Shown here piece by piece: positions 44,025 to 52,435 of a DNA stretch of 64,000 bases. The DNA is from Streptomyces sp. CA-278952 (GTDB taxonomy: Bacteria; Actinomycetota; Actinomycetes; Streptomycetales; Streptomycetaceae). Under the pieces are notes generated by a model, which worked only from the letters and a program-made list of their open reading frames with translations, made no database searches and was not told the origin of the DNA. How positions within the stretch are numbered: the stretch's first letter is position 1; each line of letters starts with the position of its first letter. The stretch is from positions 7,971,501 through 8,035,500 of the forward strand of contig NZ_CP112880.1 in NCBI RefSeq assembly GCF_028747205.1. The letters run 5' to 3'. A program made the translations under genes and the position numbers.

Positions 44025-46058
44025 CTATCCGGGATGTCCGCGCTCCAGGGCGTGGGCCAGACCGCGTTCGGCGTCGTCGGCCGAGGCAGCCTGGTAGGCC
44101 TTCTCGTACGCCGAGTCGCCCGCGACCTGCCGGGCCCGGAGTTCCCACTGCTCGCGGATCGCCCCGAGTTCCGGGGTGCCCCGGTGGGGGTGGCCGATCA
44201 TGCGCCAGTACGTGTGTCCGGTACCGGAGGCACGGGCCGCGGCCACTCCGTTCCCCTGGGCGGCGATGGATCCGGCGAGCAGATCGAGGCCGAGCGCTAT
44301 GCCGAGGCTGTCGTGGAGCTCGTGCTTGCTCGCGAGCATCGCGCGCGCGTGGCTCTCGGCATGACGGGGGCGGCCCTGGAGCAGGTGGATGAGGGCGAGT
44401 TGGTGATCGGCGTACGCCCGTGCCCAGTGCTCGCCGAACCGCAGGCTGATCCGCTGGAGCCGCATGGCCTCCTCGTACGCCTCGTCGAGTCGGCCGAGCG
44501 CGGACAGGGCGAACAGGCGTATCACCCGGCAGCGCAGCTGTGAGGGAGCGTCGGCGGGGTCGCCGTCATGGTGGCTCAGCGCGCCGTCGCTGACGGCGTA
44601 CGCGGTGAGCGGCTGACCCATCATCAGGTACGTGAAGCTCATGGAGTGGGCCGCGAGCAGCACCGCCTCCGGGCCCTCGTCGCGGTGTGCGGCGTGCCGG
44701 CACTCCTCGCCGGTGCGGCGCGCCGCCTCGTGGTCGCCCTGCAGGGTCAGCGTGATACCCAGGGCCCACAGTGCCCGGGTGCGGTGAGGACCGGCGGAGA
44801 GGGGCAGGGCGAGTACCCGCTCCAGATACGTACGGGCCTGGTGCAGATGGCCGCAGCAGCTCCAGAAGAGTCCCGCGCACCCGGCCATCTCCATCGCCAT
44901 CTCCGGGTCCTCGGCCAGCAGATGGTCCAGGGCCGCGCACAGGTCCGCGTGGGTGTCGGCGATCCGGTGGTACCAGAGGACCTGCGACGGCCCGAGCCAG
45001 CCCGCGTACGCCTGGACGGCGACATGGGCGAAGTGCCGGGCGTGCCGGTCCGCGAGGAGCGCGTCCTCCGCCAGCTCGGCCAGCCACATCGCCCCGTACT
45101 CGCGCAGCGTGTCCAGCATGCGGTAGCCGTCTCCGGTCCGCCGGAGCACGGACTGGTCGGCCAGCCGTTCCAGGGCCGGGGCGATGGCCACGGCGTCCAG
45201 CGGTCCGCCGGCGCACACCGCCTCCGCGTCCGGAGTGGTGATGACGCCGCGGAAGACGGAGAGCCGCGCCCACAACAGCCGCTCCAGCGGTGCGCAGAGC
45301 TCGTGGCTCCAGCCGATGGTGGTGCGCAGGGCCCGGTGGCGGCGGGGCCAGACGGTGTCGTCGGTGAGCTCCTCCATACGGGAGGCCAGCCGTCCGGTGA
45401 TCTCCTGCGCGCTGCTCTCGCGGAGCTGGGCGCAGGCGAGTTCGACGGCGAGCGGTATGCCGTCGAGCCGACGACAGATCTCGGCGACGGCGGCCGCGCT
45501 CCCGGGGGTGTCGAGGGAGAGGGCCGGGGCGACGGCGGCCGCGCGCTCGTGGAAGAGCCGGACGGCCTCGTCACCGTCGTCGCCCGAGGAGAGCGGGGGC
45601 ACCTCGACGCACTTCTCGTGCGCCGCGCCCAGCGGCTCCCTGCTGGTGGTCAGGACCGTCAGCCCCGGGGCCGAGGCGAGCAGTTCGGTCACGAGCTGCC
45701 CGCAGGGGCCGACGATCCGCTCGCAGCAGTCGAGAACGAGGAGCAGCCGCCGACCGGACAGCCATTCAGCGAGCGCGGCCACGGGCCGGCGGGGGCTGTG
45801 GTCCAGAAGCCCGACGCCGTCGCAGACCGTGGTGGCGAGCAGTTGCTCGTCGTGCAGATGGGAGAGGTCGGCCCACCAGACGCCGTCGGCGTAGCGGTCC
45901 CGGGCACGCTCGGCGGTGCGCAGGGCGAGTCGGCTCTTGCCGACCCCGCCGGGGCCGGTGAGCGTGACCAGCCGATGCTCTCGAAGTGCCCGTTCGACGC
46001 CGACCAGTTCGTTGTCGCGTCCGACGAAGCTGGTCGTCACGACGGGGAGGTTGCCCAT
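44025..46058 (-). CDS. NB-ARC/TPR ATPase lacking a DNA-binding domain
   Basis: A 677-aa STAND-class ATPase. The P-loop is near residue 35 (LTGPGGVGKSRLALR, Lys41), Walker B is LLLVLDCCERI, and a later NB-ARC sensor region is RRLDGIPLAVELACAQLR. The C-terminal 350 residues are TPR-like helices (LALIHLLQGRPRHAESHARA). AfsR/SARP or LuxR relatives carry a DNA-binding domain at one end; none is visible at either end here. An ATG 26 codons upstream (46136) would not add one. It may act through protein partners. Confidence 0.8.
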   Translation of the reverse strand: MGNLPVVTTSFVGRDNELVGVERALREHRLVTLTGPGGVGKSRLALRTAERARDRYADGVWWADLSHLHDEQLLATTVCDGVGLLDHSPRRPVAALAEWLSGRRLLLVLDCCERIVGPCGQLVTELLASAPGLTVLTTSREPLGAAHEKCVEVPPLSSGDDGDEAVRLFHERAAAVAPALSLDTPGSAAAVAEICRRLDGIPLAVELACAQLRESSAQEITGRLASRMEELTDDTVWPRRHRALRTTIGWSHELCAPLERLLWARLSVFRGVITTPDAEAVCAGGPLDAVAIAPALERLADQSVLRRTGDGYRMLDTLREYGAMWLAELAEDALLADRHARHFAHVAVQAYAGWLGPSQVLWYHRIADTHADLCAALDHLLAEDPEMAMEMAGCAGLFWSCCGHLHQARTYLERVLALPLSAGPHRTRALWALGITLTLQGDHEAARRTGEECRHAAHRDEGPEAVLLAAHSMSFTYLMMGQPLTAYAVSDGALSHHDGDPADAPSQLRCRVIRLFALSALGRLDEAYEEAMRLQRISLRFGEHWARAYADHQLALIHLLQGRPRHAESHARAMLASKHELHDSLGIALGLDLLAGSIAAQGNGVAAARASGTGHTYWRMIGHPHRGTPELGAIREQWELRARQVAGDSAYEKAYQAASADDAERGLAHALERGHPG

Positions 46059-46225
46059 CACGGGGACATCCTGCCTCGCCGCGGCACACTGCCTCTGTTC
46101 ATAGCGAAAAGCAGTCAGAAACGGCCGACAATGCATCCTGTTCGATGGGCAAGTGACCTGGATCGAAAGGGGTGGTGTGCCTGCGTCCCGCCCCCCGATC
46201 CGGTGCTGCGAAGACAGTGAAGCGC

Positions 46226-46260
46226 CGTCGGCTGACGGAACGTCGGCTGACGGAACGTCG
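46226..46260. repeat. 15-bp tandem repeat upstream of hydrolase
   Basis: CGTCGGCTGACGGAA at 46226-46240 and 46241-46255, with a partial third copy (CGTCG) to 46260. It lies 40-75 bp before the hydrolase ATG, in the promoter zone. Confidence 0.65.
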
Positions 46261-46300
46261 ACCGGGAGGCTCTGTCGTACCCCTGCGCTACGTTGCTCGC

Positions 46301-47011
46301 ATGACGCAATTCGTACTGGTGGCAGGGGCCTGGCTCGGCTCGTGGGCGTGGCGCGACGTGGAGCCCGGCCTGCGCGCGGCCGGTCACGGGGTCCACCCGC
46401 TGACCCTTTCGGGCCTCGCGGACAGACAGGAAGCGGCGGCCGGGCAGCAGACCCACGTCCAGGACATCGTCGACGCGGTCGAGCGTCCGGACCTGCGTGA
46501 CGTGGTGCTGGTCGGCCACAGCTACGCGGGCATTCCGGTCGGGCAGGCTGCCGAGCGGATCGGCGACCGGCTCGCCCGCGTCGTGTTCGTCGACTCCAGC
46601 GTTCCGGCCGACGGCGAGTCCTTCGTCTCCGGCTGGCCGGACGGCCGGGCCGGCGTCGAGGCCGCCATCGCCGCCAACGGGGGCTTCTGGCCGCCGCCGG
46701 CCGCTGCCGACTGCGCGGACCAGGGCCTCACCGAGGAACAGCTCGCCCGGTTCCTCGACGGCTCGACCCCCCACCCCGGCGCCACGCTCACCGATCCCGC
46801 CGTTCTGGCCCGTCCCCTGGGCCTGCTGCCCGCGACCTACGTCAAATGCCTGCTCGACTGGCCCGAGCCGAGCCCCGAGGTGGCCGAGCTGCTGGCGGGC
46901 GAGCGGTGGCGGCTGGTCACGATGGACACCGGCCACTGGCCGATGTTCTCGCAGCCGGCCGAGCTCGCCCGCATCCTGCTGGACGCCGCGGGAACGGACG
47001 CCCGACGATGA
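46301..47011 (+). CDS. Alpha/beta-fold hydrolase
   Basis: A 236-aa esterase-type alpha/beta hydrolase of the salicylic-acid-binding/pheophorbidase-like group. The N-terminal FVLVAGAWLGSWAWRDV forms the oxyanion loop, Ser74 lies in LVGHSYAGIPVGQ, and the His lies in TMDTGHWPMFSQP (near 213). A catalytic Asp probably lies between. It overlaps the zinc-ribbon gene by ATGA, so they form one operon. The substrate is unknown. Confidence 0.85.
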   Translation: MTQFVLVAGAWLGSWAWRDVEPGLRAAGHGVHPLTLSGLADRQEAAAGQQTHVQDIVDAVERPDLRDVVLVGHSYAGIPVGQAAERIGDRLARVVFVDSSVPADGESFVSGWPDGRAGVEAAIAANGGFWPPPAAADCADQGLTEEQLARFLDGSTPHPGATLTDPAVLARPLGLLPATYVKCLLDWPEPSPEVAELLAGERWRLVTMDTGHWPMFSQPAELARILLDAAGTDARR

Positions 47012-47223
47012 CGGCCTCGCCGCGCCCGGAGGGGCGCTCCCCGGACGAAGCGGCCACGGAGCACCCGGAGATCACCTACATCGGATGCGCGCGTTGCGGC
47101 ACCCTGATCGCGGGTCTCGACGGGCGGTACGCCTGTTCGGGCTGCGGCTGGGTCAACGAGTGGACCGAGGGCCACCGGCCCCTGCCCGAGGCCCGGCGGC
47201 GGCGCTCGGCGGAGACGGCCTAG
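47008..47223 (+). CDS. Small zinc-ribbon protein
   Basis: A 71-aa protein with two CxxC knuckles (IGCARCGTLIAG and YACSGCGWVNEW) that should bind one zinc, and a basic C-terminus (EARRRRSAETA). It starts within the stop of the hydrolase gene (ATGA) and is thus translationally coupled. Function unknown. Confidence 0.8.
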   Translation: MTASPRPEGRSPDEAATEHPEITYIGCARCGTLIAGLDGRYACSGCGWVNEWTEGHRPLPEARRRRSAETA

Positions 47224-47322
47224 AGCACGTCCCGACCCCGCGCCCCGGCGGCCGTCCCAGCCCGGCGCCCCGCCTCCCGGTCCCGCCCCGCGCCTTCCGG
47301 TGCTCTCAGACGCCCTTGAGGA

Positions 47323-47871
47323 GTGCACGCCACGTCCGACCCGCACGACGCCGACGCGATCCGCGCGGCCCTGGCCGCGATCGCCTCACTGCTCGCCCCT
47401 GCGCACCCCGCCGTGGCCGAGGAGGCGCTGCGCGCCCACGACAGCCCGCACGACTACGTGAGCGCCTTCGGGGACCGCCTGGAGGGGCGGGGGATCGACG
47501 AGCCGGTGGAGAACCTCGCCTGGATCGCGCTCATCGACGCGCTCGGCGCACACGGTCTGCTCGCGGAGTTCGACTGGAAGGAGGACGCGCAGGAGATCCG
47601 GGCCCAGCTGCGGAAGCTGGAATCGAGGCCCTCCGTTGATCCGTGGGTGCTCTTCGAGGCCGAGGAGACGCTCCTGCCGACCGCGAAGTTCCTGCACGCC
47701 TGCGGACGCCGTTACCGGGAGATCGGTGCGGCGCCGGCCGTCCTCGACATCGCATCCGACTGCTATCCGGTGGTGGGCCTGCGGGCGGCCCGTGCCGACG
47801 AGCTGACCGGGCTCGCCGCCCGCGCGGGCTTTCCCGTACAGCACCTCGGTGCCGACCGTCGCAGGCGGTGA
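47323..47871 (+). CDS. Hypothetical protein
   Basis: A 182-aa soluble protein (MHATSDPHDADAIRAALAAI) that is mainly helical, with LAWIALIDALGAHGLLAEFD and a C-terminal ASDCYPVVGLRAARADELTG. The likely GTG start at 47323 sits only a few bases after a GAGGAG, which is unusually close. I recall similar sequences as uncharacterised actinobacterial proteins but cannot assign a role. Confidence 0.65.
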   Translation: MHATSDPHDADAIRAALAAIASLLAPAHPAVAEEALRAHDSPHDYVSAFGDRLEGRGIDEPVENLAWIALIDALGAHGLLAEFDWKEDAQEIRAQLRKLESRPSVDPWVLFEAEETLLPTAKFLHACGRRYREIGAAPAVLDIASDCYPVVGLRAARADELTGLAARAGFPVQHLGADRRRR

Positions 47872-48044
47872 CAGAGCCGCCGCCCGCGCTCTCCGAGGAC
47901 GGGGCGGGGCGTTGTTCCAGCAGGTGCGACAGGGTCCGCGCGCCGGAATGGAATCGCGGCCGCCGCCACCCACCACGTACACTCGCCCCCGCCTCCGCCG
48001 ACCGGCAGGGGCTTTTCGCACCAGACCCCCGGGGAAAAAATCGT

Positions 48045-48206
48045 ATGAGTTCCGCAGACAGCACCGAAGCACCGATCTACGCCGGCCTCGTGGAGGAGCA
48101 CGGCGATGTGCCCGCCGAAGTGCGCAGAGTGGCCGAAGAGGTGCTGCGCGAGGCCGACCGAGCCATTGACTTCGGCACGGTGCGGACGGCCGCCGCAGCA
48201 CGCTAG
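48045..48206 (+). CDS. Small acidic hypothetical protein
   Basis: A 53-aa helical protein (MSSADSTEAPIYAGLVEEHG, then DVPAEVRRVAEEVLREADRA). The codon pattern is typical of the genome, and GGGGAA lies 9 bases before the ATG. No known domain. Confidence 0.6.
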   Translation: MSSADSTEAPIYAGLVEEHGDVPAEVRRVAEEVLREADRAIDFGTVRTAAAAR

Positions 48207-48972
48207 GGCCTCGCGGGGCCCATAGGCCGGAACTCCCGGTCGCAGCCGCCTTGCGGCGGCCATGTCCATCACGGGACGATAAACGTCCTGCAACTATTGC
48301 CATATTCTTGCGTTCGTGACGCGATGGTTTGCTGAAGAGTCGTCGTCAGTGAAAGCGGGTGAGGCTGCGGTAGGCCGGGCGTCCGACATCGCGCCCGATG
48401 CCACCGCGGCCCCCGGCCCACCCCGTCGCGACCGTCCGGCGGCCGTGCTTCGGTGAGCGGTCCACACAGTCGCGTGGAGAGCGCTCCCAGCCGGCCGTCG
48501 AGGGGCGATGGGGCACAGGGCAGACACCGTGCGCGTCGCCGGCCGGGCCTCCGCCCACCGGGCGGTTCCTCGCCCGTTTCCCATGGTGGCCCACGCCCTC
48601 TCGCCCCTACCCGCGCTCGTGGGCATCCCTCGCGGGCGTCATGCGCCCCGCCGTACGTCACCGCCGGGGACTGCCGCACCTCCCACGCTCCGGGGCTCGG
48701 GCCGTCCGTCCGCTTCCGTGTGGGCGACGGCCCGGCCCTGTCACGGTCCCGCGCAGCGCCCGCGGCCCACCGGGGGCCTCTCGTGCGGGGTTCCGCCTCC
48801 ATGGTTCTCGCGGTTTCGTCCGTCTGTGGGGCCCGTAGCGGGCAAGGGCTGTCAAAGATTTACGAAATCAACGTGACATCTTGCGGACATTCGTCGGCGG
48901 TGGTTGAGTGTGGCTCGCCGCACAGCTCGGGGCTGTGGGCTTCCCGCACTCCTGCCCTAGAGGGGTCCACCG
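48207..48972. promoter_or_regulatory. Long intergenic region before the sugar importer
   Basis: 766 bp with no credible gene; the long frames crossing it have non-protein composition. An AT-rich patch lies at 48275-48320 and a second at 48850-48890. The second contains the inverted repeat GATTT-ACG-AAATC (48857-48869), 104 bp before the importer start, a candidate operator. A LacI-family repressor would be expected for such an operon, but none is encoded nearby. Confidence 0.4.
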
Positions 48973-50325
48973 ATGAGAAGTTCTGTTCTTCGTCGTACCT
49001 GCGTCACCGCCGTCGCCGCCGCACTGACCATCACCGGCCTGGCCGCCTGCAGTTCCGAGAGTGACAGTGCCGCGGACGGCAAGACGCGCATCACGGTCAA
49101 CTGCTGGCCCCAGCCGAGTGCGAAGATCGACCACAAGCGGTTCGACGAGGACGTCAAGACGTTCGAGAAGCAGAACCCCGACATCGACGTCACCGCGCAC
49201 GACGCCTTCCCCTGCCAGGACCCCAAGACTTTCGACGCGAAGCTGGCCGGCGGCCAGATGGAAGACGTCTTCTACACGTACTTCACCGACACCGAGCGCG
49301 TCGTCTCCATCAACCAGGCCGCGGACATCACCGAGTACGTCAAGGACCTCAAGGCGTACAAGGACATAGCCCAGCCCCTGCGCGACGCCTACACCGTCGA
49401 CGGCAAGATCTACGGCATCCCGCGCACCAACTACTCCATGGGCCTGCTCTACAGCAAGCCGCTCTTCGTCAAGGCCGGTCTCGATCCGGACAAGCCGCCG
49501 GCCACCTGGGAAGAGGTCCAGGCCGCGGCCAAGAAGATCGCCGCCCTCGGCGACGGCACCGTCGGCTTCGCCGAGTACAGCGCCCAGAACCAGGGCGGGT
49601 GGCACTTCACCGCCTCGATCTACTCCCAGGGCGGCGCGGTCGTCAGCGAGGACGGCAAGAAGGCCACGGTCGACACCCCCGAGGGCAAGGCCGTCCTGCA
49701 GAACCTCAAGGACATGCGCTGGCGCGACAACTCCATGGGCGCCAAGCAGCTGCTCATCATCAACGACACCCTCCAGATGATGGGCTCCGGCAAGCTCGGC
49801 ATGTACCTGGCCGCGCCCGACAACGTCCCGCGCATCGTCAAGGAGGCCGGCGGCGCGTACGAGGACCTCGCCTTCGCCCCGATGCCCGGCGGCAAGGGCA
49901 CCCTCATGGGCGGCGACGGCTACATGTTCAACAAGAAGGCCTCCCCGGAGCAGATCAAGGCCGGCCTCAAGTGGCTGGAGTGGACCTTCCTCACCCCGGG
50001 CCAGGGCTTCATGAACAACTACGCCCGCGCCGCCGAGGACAAGTCCCCGGTCGGTCTGCCCGAGCCGCGCCTGTTCACCGGCGCGACCGACGCCAAGGAC
50101 CAGGAGCTGAAGAAGGCGTCCGCCAACGTCCCGGTCGAGAACTACCGGGCCTTCATCGACGGCGGCCAGCAGCTCGACATGAAGCTGGAGCCCAAGCACG
50201 GCCAGCAGATCTACGCGGTCCTCGACGGCGCCGTCTCGGCGGTCCTGACGAAGAAGGACGCGGACATCGACGCCCTGCTGGAGGACGCCCAGTCCAAGAT
50301 CGACGGAATCCTGGCCCGGGGCTGA
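48973..50325 (+). CDS. Sugar ABC transporter substrate-binding lipoprotein
   Basis: A 450-aa extracellular solute-binding protein (family 1). The N-terminal signal with lipobox TGLAAC is at residues 20-26, followed by a Ser/Asp linker. Typical blocks are GKIYGIPRTNYSMGLLYSKP and GGDGYMFNKKASPEQIKAGL. It captures a sugar, probably an alpha-glucoside given the GH13 enzyme of the operon. GAGGGGT lies before the ATG. First of four co-directional genes. Confidence 0.9.
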   Translation: MRSSVLRRTCVTAVAAALTITGLAACSSESDSAADGKTRITVNCWPQPSAKIDHKRFDEDVKTFEKQNPDIDVTAHDAFPCQDPKTFDAKLAGGQMEDVFYTYFTDTERVVSINQAADITEYVKDLKAYKDIAQPLRDAYTVDGKIYGIPRTNYSMGLLYSKPLFVKAGLDPDKPPATWEEVQAAAKKIAALGDGTVGFAEYSAQNQGGWHFTASIYSQGGAVVSEDGKKATVDTPEGKAVLQNLKDMRWRDNSMGAKQLLIINDTLQMMGSGKLGMYLAAPDNVPRIVKEAGGAYEDLAFAPMPGGKGTLMGGDGYMFNKKASPEQIKAGLKWLEWTFLTPGQGFMNNYARAAEDKSPVGLPEPRLFTGATDAKDQELKKASANVPVENYRAFIDGGQQLDMKLEPKHGQQIYAVLDGAVSAVLTKKDADIDALLEDAQSKIDGILARG

Positions 50326-50332
50326 GAGAGGC

Positions 50333-51301
50333 ATGAAGACCACGTCCCCACCCGCACCGCCCGCGAGGCCGCGGTCCGCCGGCACGACGCCTCCCCCGGG
50401 AGACGCGAGCAGGGCGGGCCGCGGGCCCCTCGGCCCGCTGCGCAGGAAGATCGCCGACCAGGCCACCGCCTACGGGTTCCTGATCGGCGGCCTGCTCTGC
50501 TTCATCCTGTTCTCCTGGTACCCGGCCGTCCGGTCGGTGATCATCGCGTTCCAGAAGTACACCCCCGGCTCCGACCCCGAATGGGTCGGCACCGCGAACT
50601 TCTCCCGCGTCTTCCAGGACCCCGAGTTCGCCGCCGCCTGGCGCAACACCCTCACCTTCACCGTGCTCGCCCTGGTCATCGGGTTCGCCATCCCGTTCGT
50701 CATGGCCCTCGTCCTCAACGAACTGCGGCACGCCAAAGCCTTCTTCCGGGTCGTCGTCTACCTTCCCGTGATGATCCCGCCGGTGGTCAGTGCCCTGCTG
50801 TGGAAGTGGTTCTACGATCCGGGCGCGGGCCTGGCCAACGAGGTGCTCGGCTTCCTCCACCTGCCGACGTCGAACTGGACCAACGGCGCCGACACCGCGC
50901 TCGTCTCGCTCGTCGCCGTCGCCACCTGGGCCAACATGGGCGGCACCGTCCTCATCTACCTCGCCGCCCTCCAGGGCATTCCCGGCGAGCTGTACGAGGC
51001 CGCCGAGCTGGACGGCGCGTCCGTCTGGCAGCGCGTCCGGCACGTCACGATCCCGCAGACCCGCTTCATCATCCTGATGCTGATGCTCCTCCAGGTCATC
51101 GCGACGATGCAGGTGTTCACCGAACCGTTCGTCATCACCGGCGGCGGCCCGGAGAACTCCACCGTCACGGTGCTCTACCTGATCTACAAGTACGCCTTCC
51201 TCTACAACGACTTCGGCGGCGCGTCCGCCCTCAGCGTGATGCTCCTGCTGGTGCTCAGCGCCTTCTCCGCCCTGTATCTGCGACTCACCCGCACCGACTG
51301 A
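50333..51301 (+). CDS. Sugar ABC transporter permease (MalF-like)
   Basis: A 322-aa permease with six predicted membrane helices and a 40-residue cytoplasmic N-terminus. The EAA loop that docks the ATPase is ELYEAAELDGASVWQRVRHV, TIPQ. It starts 7 bp after the binding-protein stop. It works with the next permease; no ATP-binding gene is present, and in Streptomyces a shared MsiK usually serves such importers. Confidence 0.9.
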   Translation: MKTTSPPAPPARPRSAGTTPPPGDASRAGRGPLGPLRRKIADQATAYGFLIGGLLCFILFSWYPAVRSVIIAFQKYTPGSDPEWVGTANFSRVFQDPEFAAAWRNTLTFTVLALVIGFAIPFVMALVLNELRHAKAFFRVVVYLPVMIPPVVSALLWKWFYDPGAGLANEVLGFLHLPTSNWTNGADTALVSLVAVATWANMGGTVLIYLAALQGIPGELYEAAELDGASVWQRVRHVTIPQTRFIILMLMLLQVIATMQVFTEPFVITGGGPENSTVTVLYLIYKYAFLYNDFGGASALSVMLLLVLSAFSALYLRLTRTD

Positions 51302-51318
51302 GAGGAGCGTCGCCCGCC

Positions 51319-52272
51319 ATGACACAGACAGCTCCGCCCCCGGTACAGAAACCGCCCACCGTCCGCGCCAGGAAGTCCGGCGACGCCCCGGCCGAGCGGT
51401 CGTCACGTACCGTCATCTCGCCGCTGGCACTCGCCGGACGCCGCGGCAAGGTCGCCTACTGGTCGGTGTTCACCCTCGTCGTCCTGCTCTTCGCGTTCGC
51501 GTTCCTCTTCCCCGTCTACTGGATGGTCACGGGCGCGATGAAACCGCCCGAGGAAGTGGTGCGCACCCCGCCCACCCTCGTCCCCGAGCAGTGGCGGGTG
51601 AGCGGCTACACCGACGCCTGGGACCTCATGCGGCTGCCGACCCACCTGTGGAACACGGTCGTCCAGGCGACCGGCGCCTGGGTGCTCCAGATCGTCTTCT
51701 GCACGGCCGCCGCCTACGCCCTGTCCAAGCTCAAGCCCGCCTTCGGCAACATCATCCTCGGCGGCATCCTCGCCACCCTCATGGTCCCCGTGCAGGCCCT
51801 CGTCGTACCGAAGTACCTCACCATCGCGGACATGCCGCTGATCCACGTCAACCTGCTGAACGATCCGCTGGCCATCTGGCTGCCGGCCGTCGCGAACGCC
51901 TTCAACCTCTACCTGCTCAAACGGTTTTTCGACCAGATCCCGCGCGACGTCCTGGAAGCCGCCGAGATCGACGGGGCGGGCAAGCTCCGCACCCTGTGGT
52001 CCATCGTCCTGCCCCTGTCGAGACCCGTCCTCGGCGTCGTGTCGATCTTCGCGCTGGTCGCCGTGTGGCAGGACTTCCTCTGGCCCCTGATGGTCTTCTC
52101 CGACACCGACAAGCAGCCGATCAGCGTGGCACTGGTGCAGCTCTCGCAGAACGTCCCGCTGACCGTCCTGATCGGGGCCATGGTCATCGCGAGCATCCCG
52201 ATGGTCCTCATGTTCCTGGTCTTCCAGCGGCACATCATCGCCGGAATCAGCGCCGGCAGCACAAAAGGCTGA
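51319..52272 (+). CDS. Sugar ABC transporter permease (MalG-like)
   Basis: A 317-aa permease with six membrane helices; the EAA loop is [24 protein letters not shown]. The N-terminal 45 residues are Pro/Arg-rich and cytoplasmic. The C-terminal end (FQRHIIAGISAGSTKG) matches the CUT1 family. It lies 17 bp after the first permease, with GAGGAG upstream. Confidence 0.9.
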   Translation: MTQTAPPPVQKPPTVRARKSGDAPAERSSRTVISPLALAGRRGKVAYWSVFTLVVLLFAFAFLFPVYWMVTGAMKPPEEVVRTPPTLVPEQWRVSGYTDAWDLMRLPTHLWNTVVQATGAWVLQIVFCTAAAYALSKLKPAFGNIILGGILATLMVPVQALVVPKYLTIADMPLIHVNLLNDPLAIWLPAVANAFNLYLLKRFFDQIPRDVLEAAEIDGAGKLRTLWSIVLPLSRPVLGVVSIFALVAVWQDFLWPLMVFSDTDKQPISVALVQLSQNVPLTVLIGAMVIASIPMVLMFLVFQRHIIAGISAGSTKG

Positions 52273-52435
52273 CCGCGCCGGACGGCACCACCTGTGCCGC
52301 CCACCCGGACCCGCCGCCGCCCCCGGCCTTCCCGCCCCGCTCCGGGGCGGCGGCGTCAGAACCTCCCGCCCTCTGTTGCGCGGACCGGCCCACACCCCGC
52401 CGGCGACCGCGCCCCGCCCGAAAGGAACCCGCCTT

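Noticed and set aside
48453..49064. 203-codon plus-strand frame before the importer
   Set aside because: Arg/Pro/Ser-rich composition, no ribosome site, and it overlaps the importer's signal peptide in another frame.
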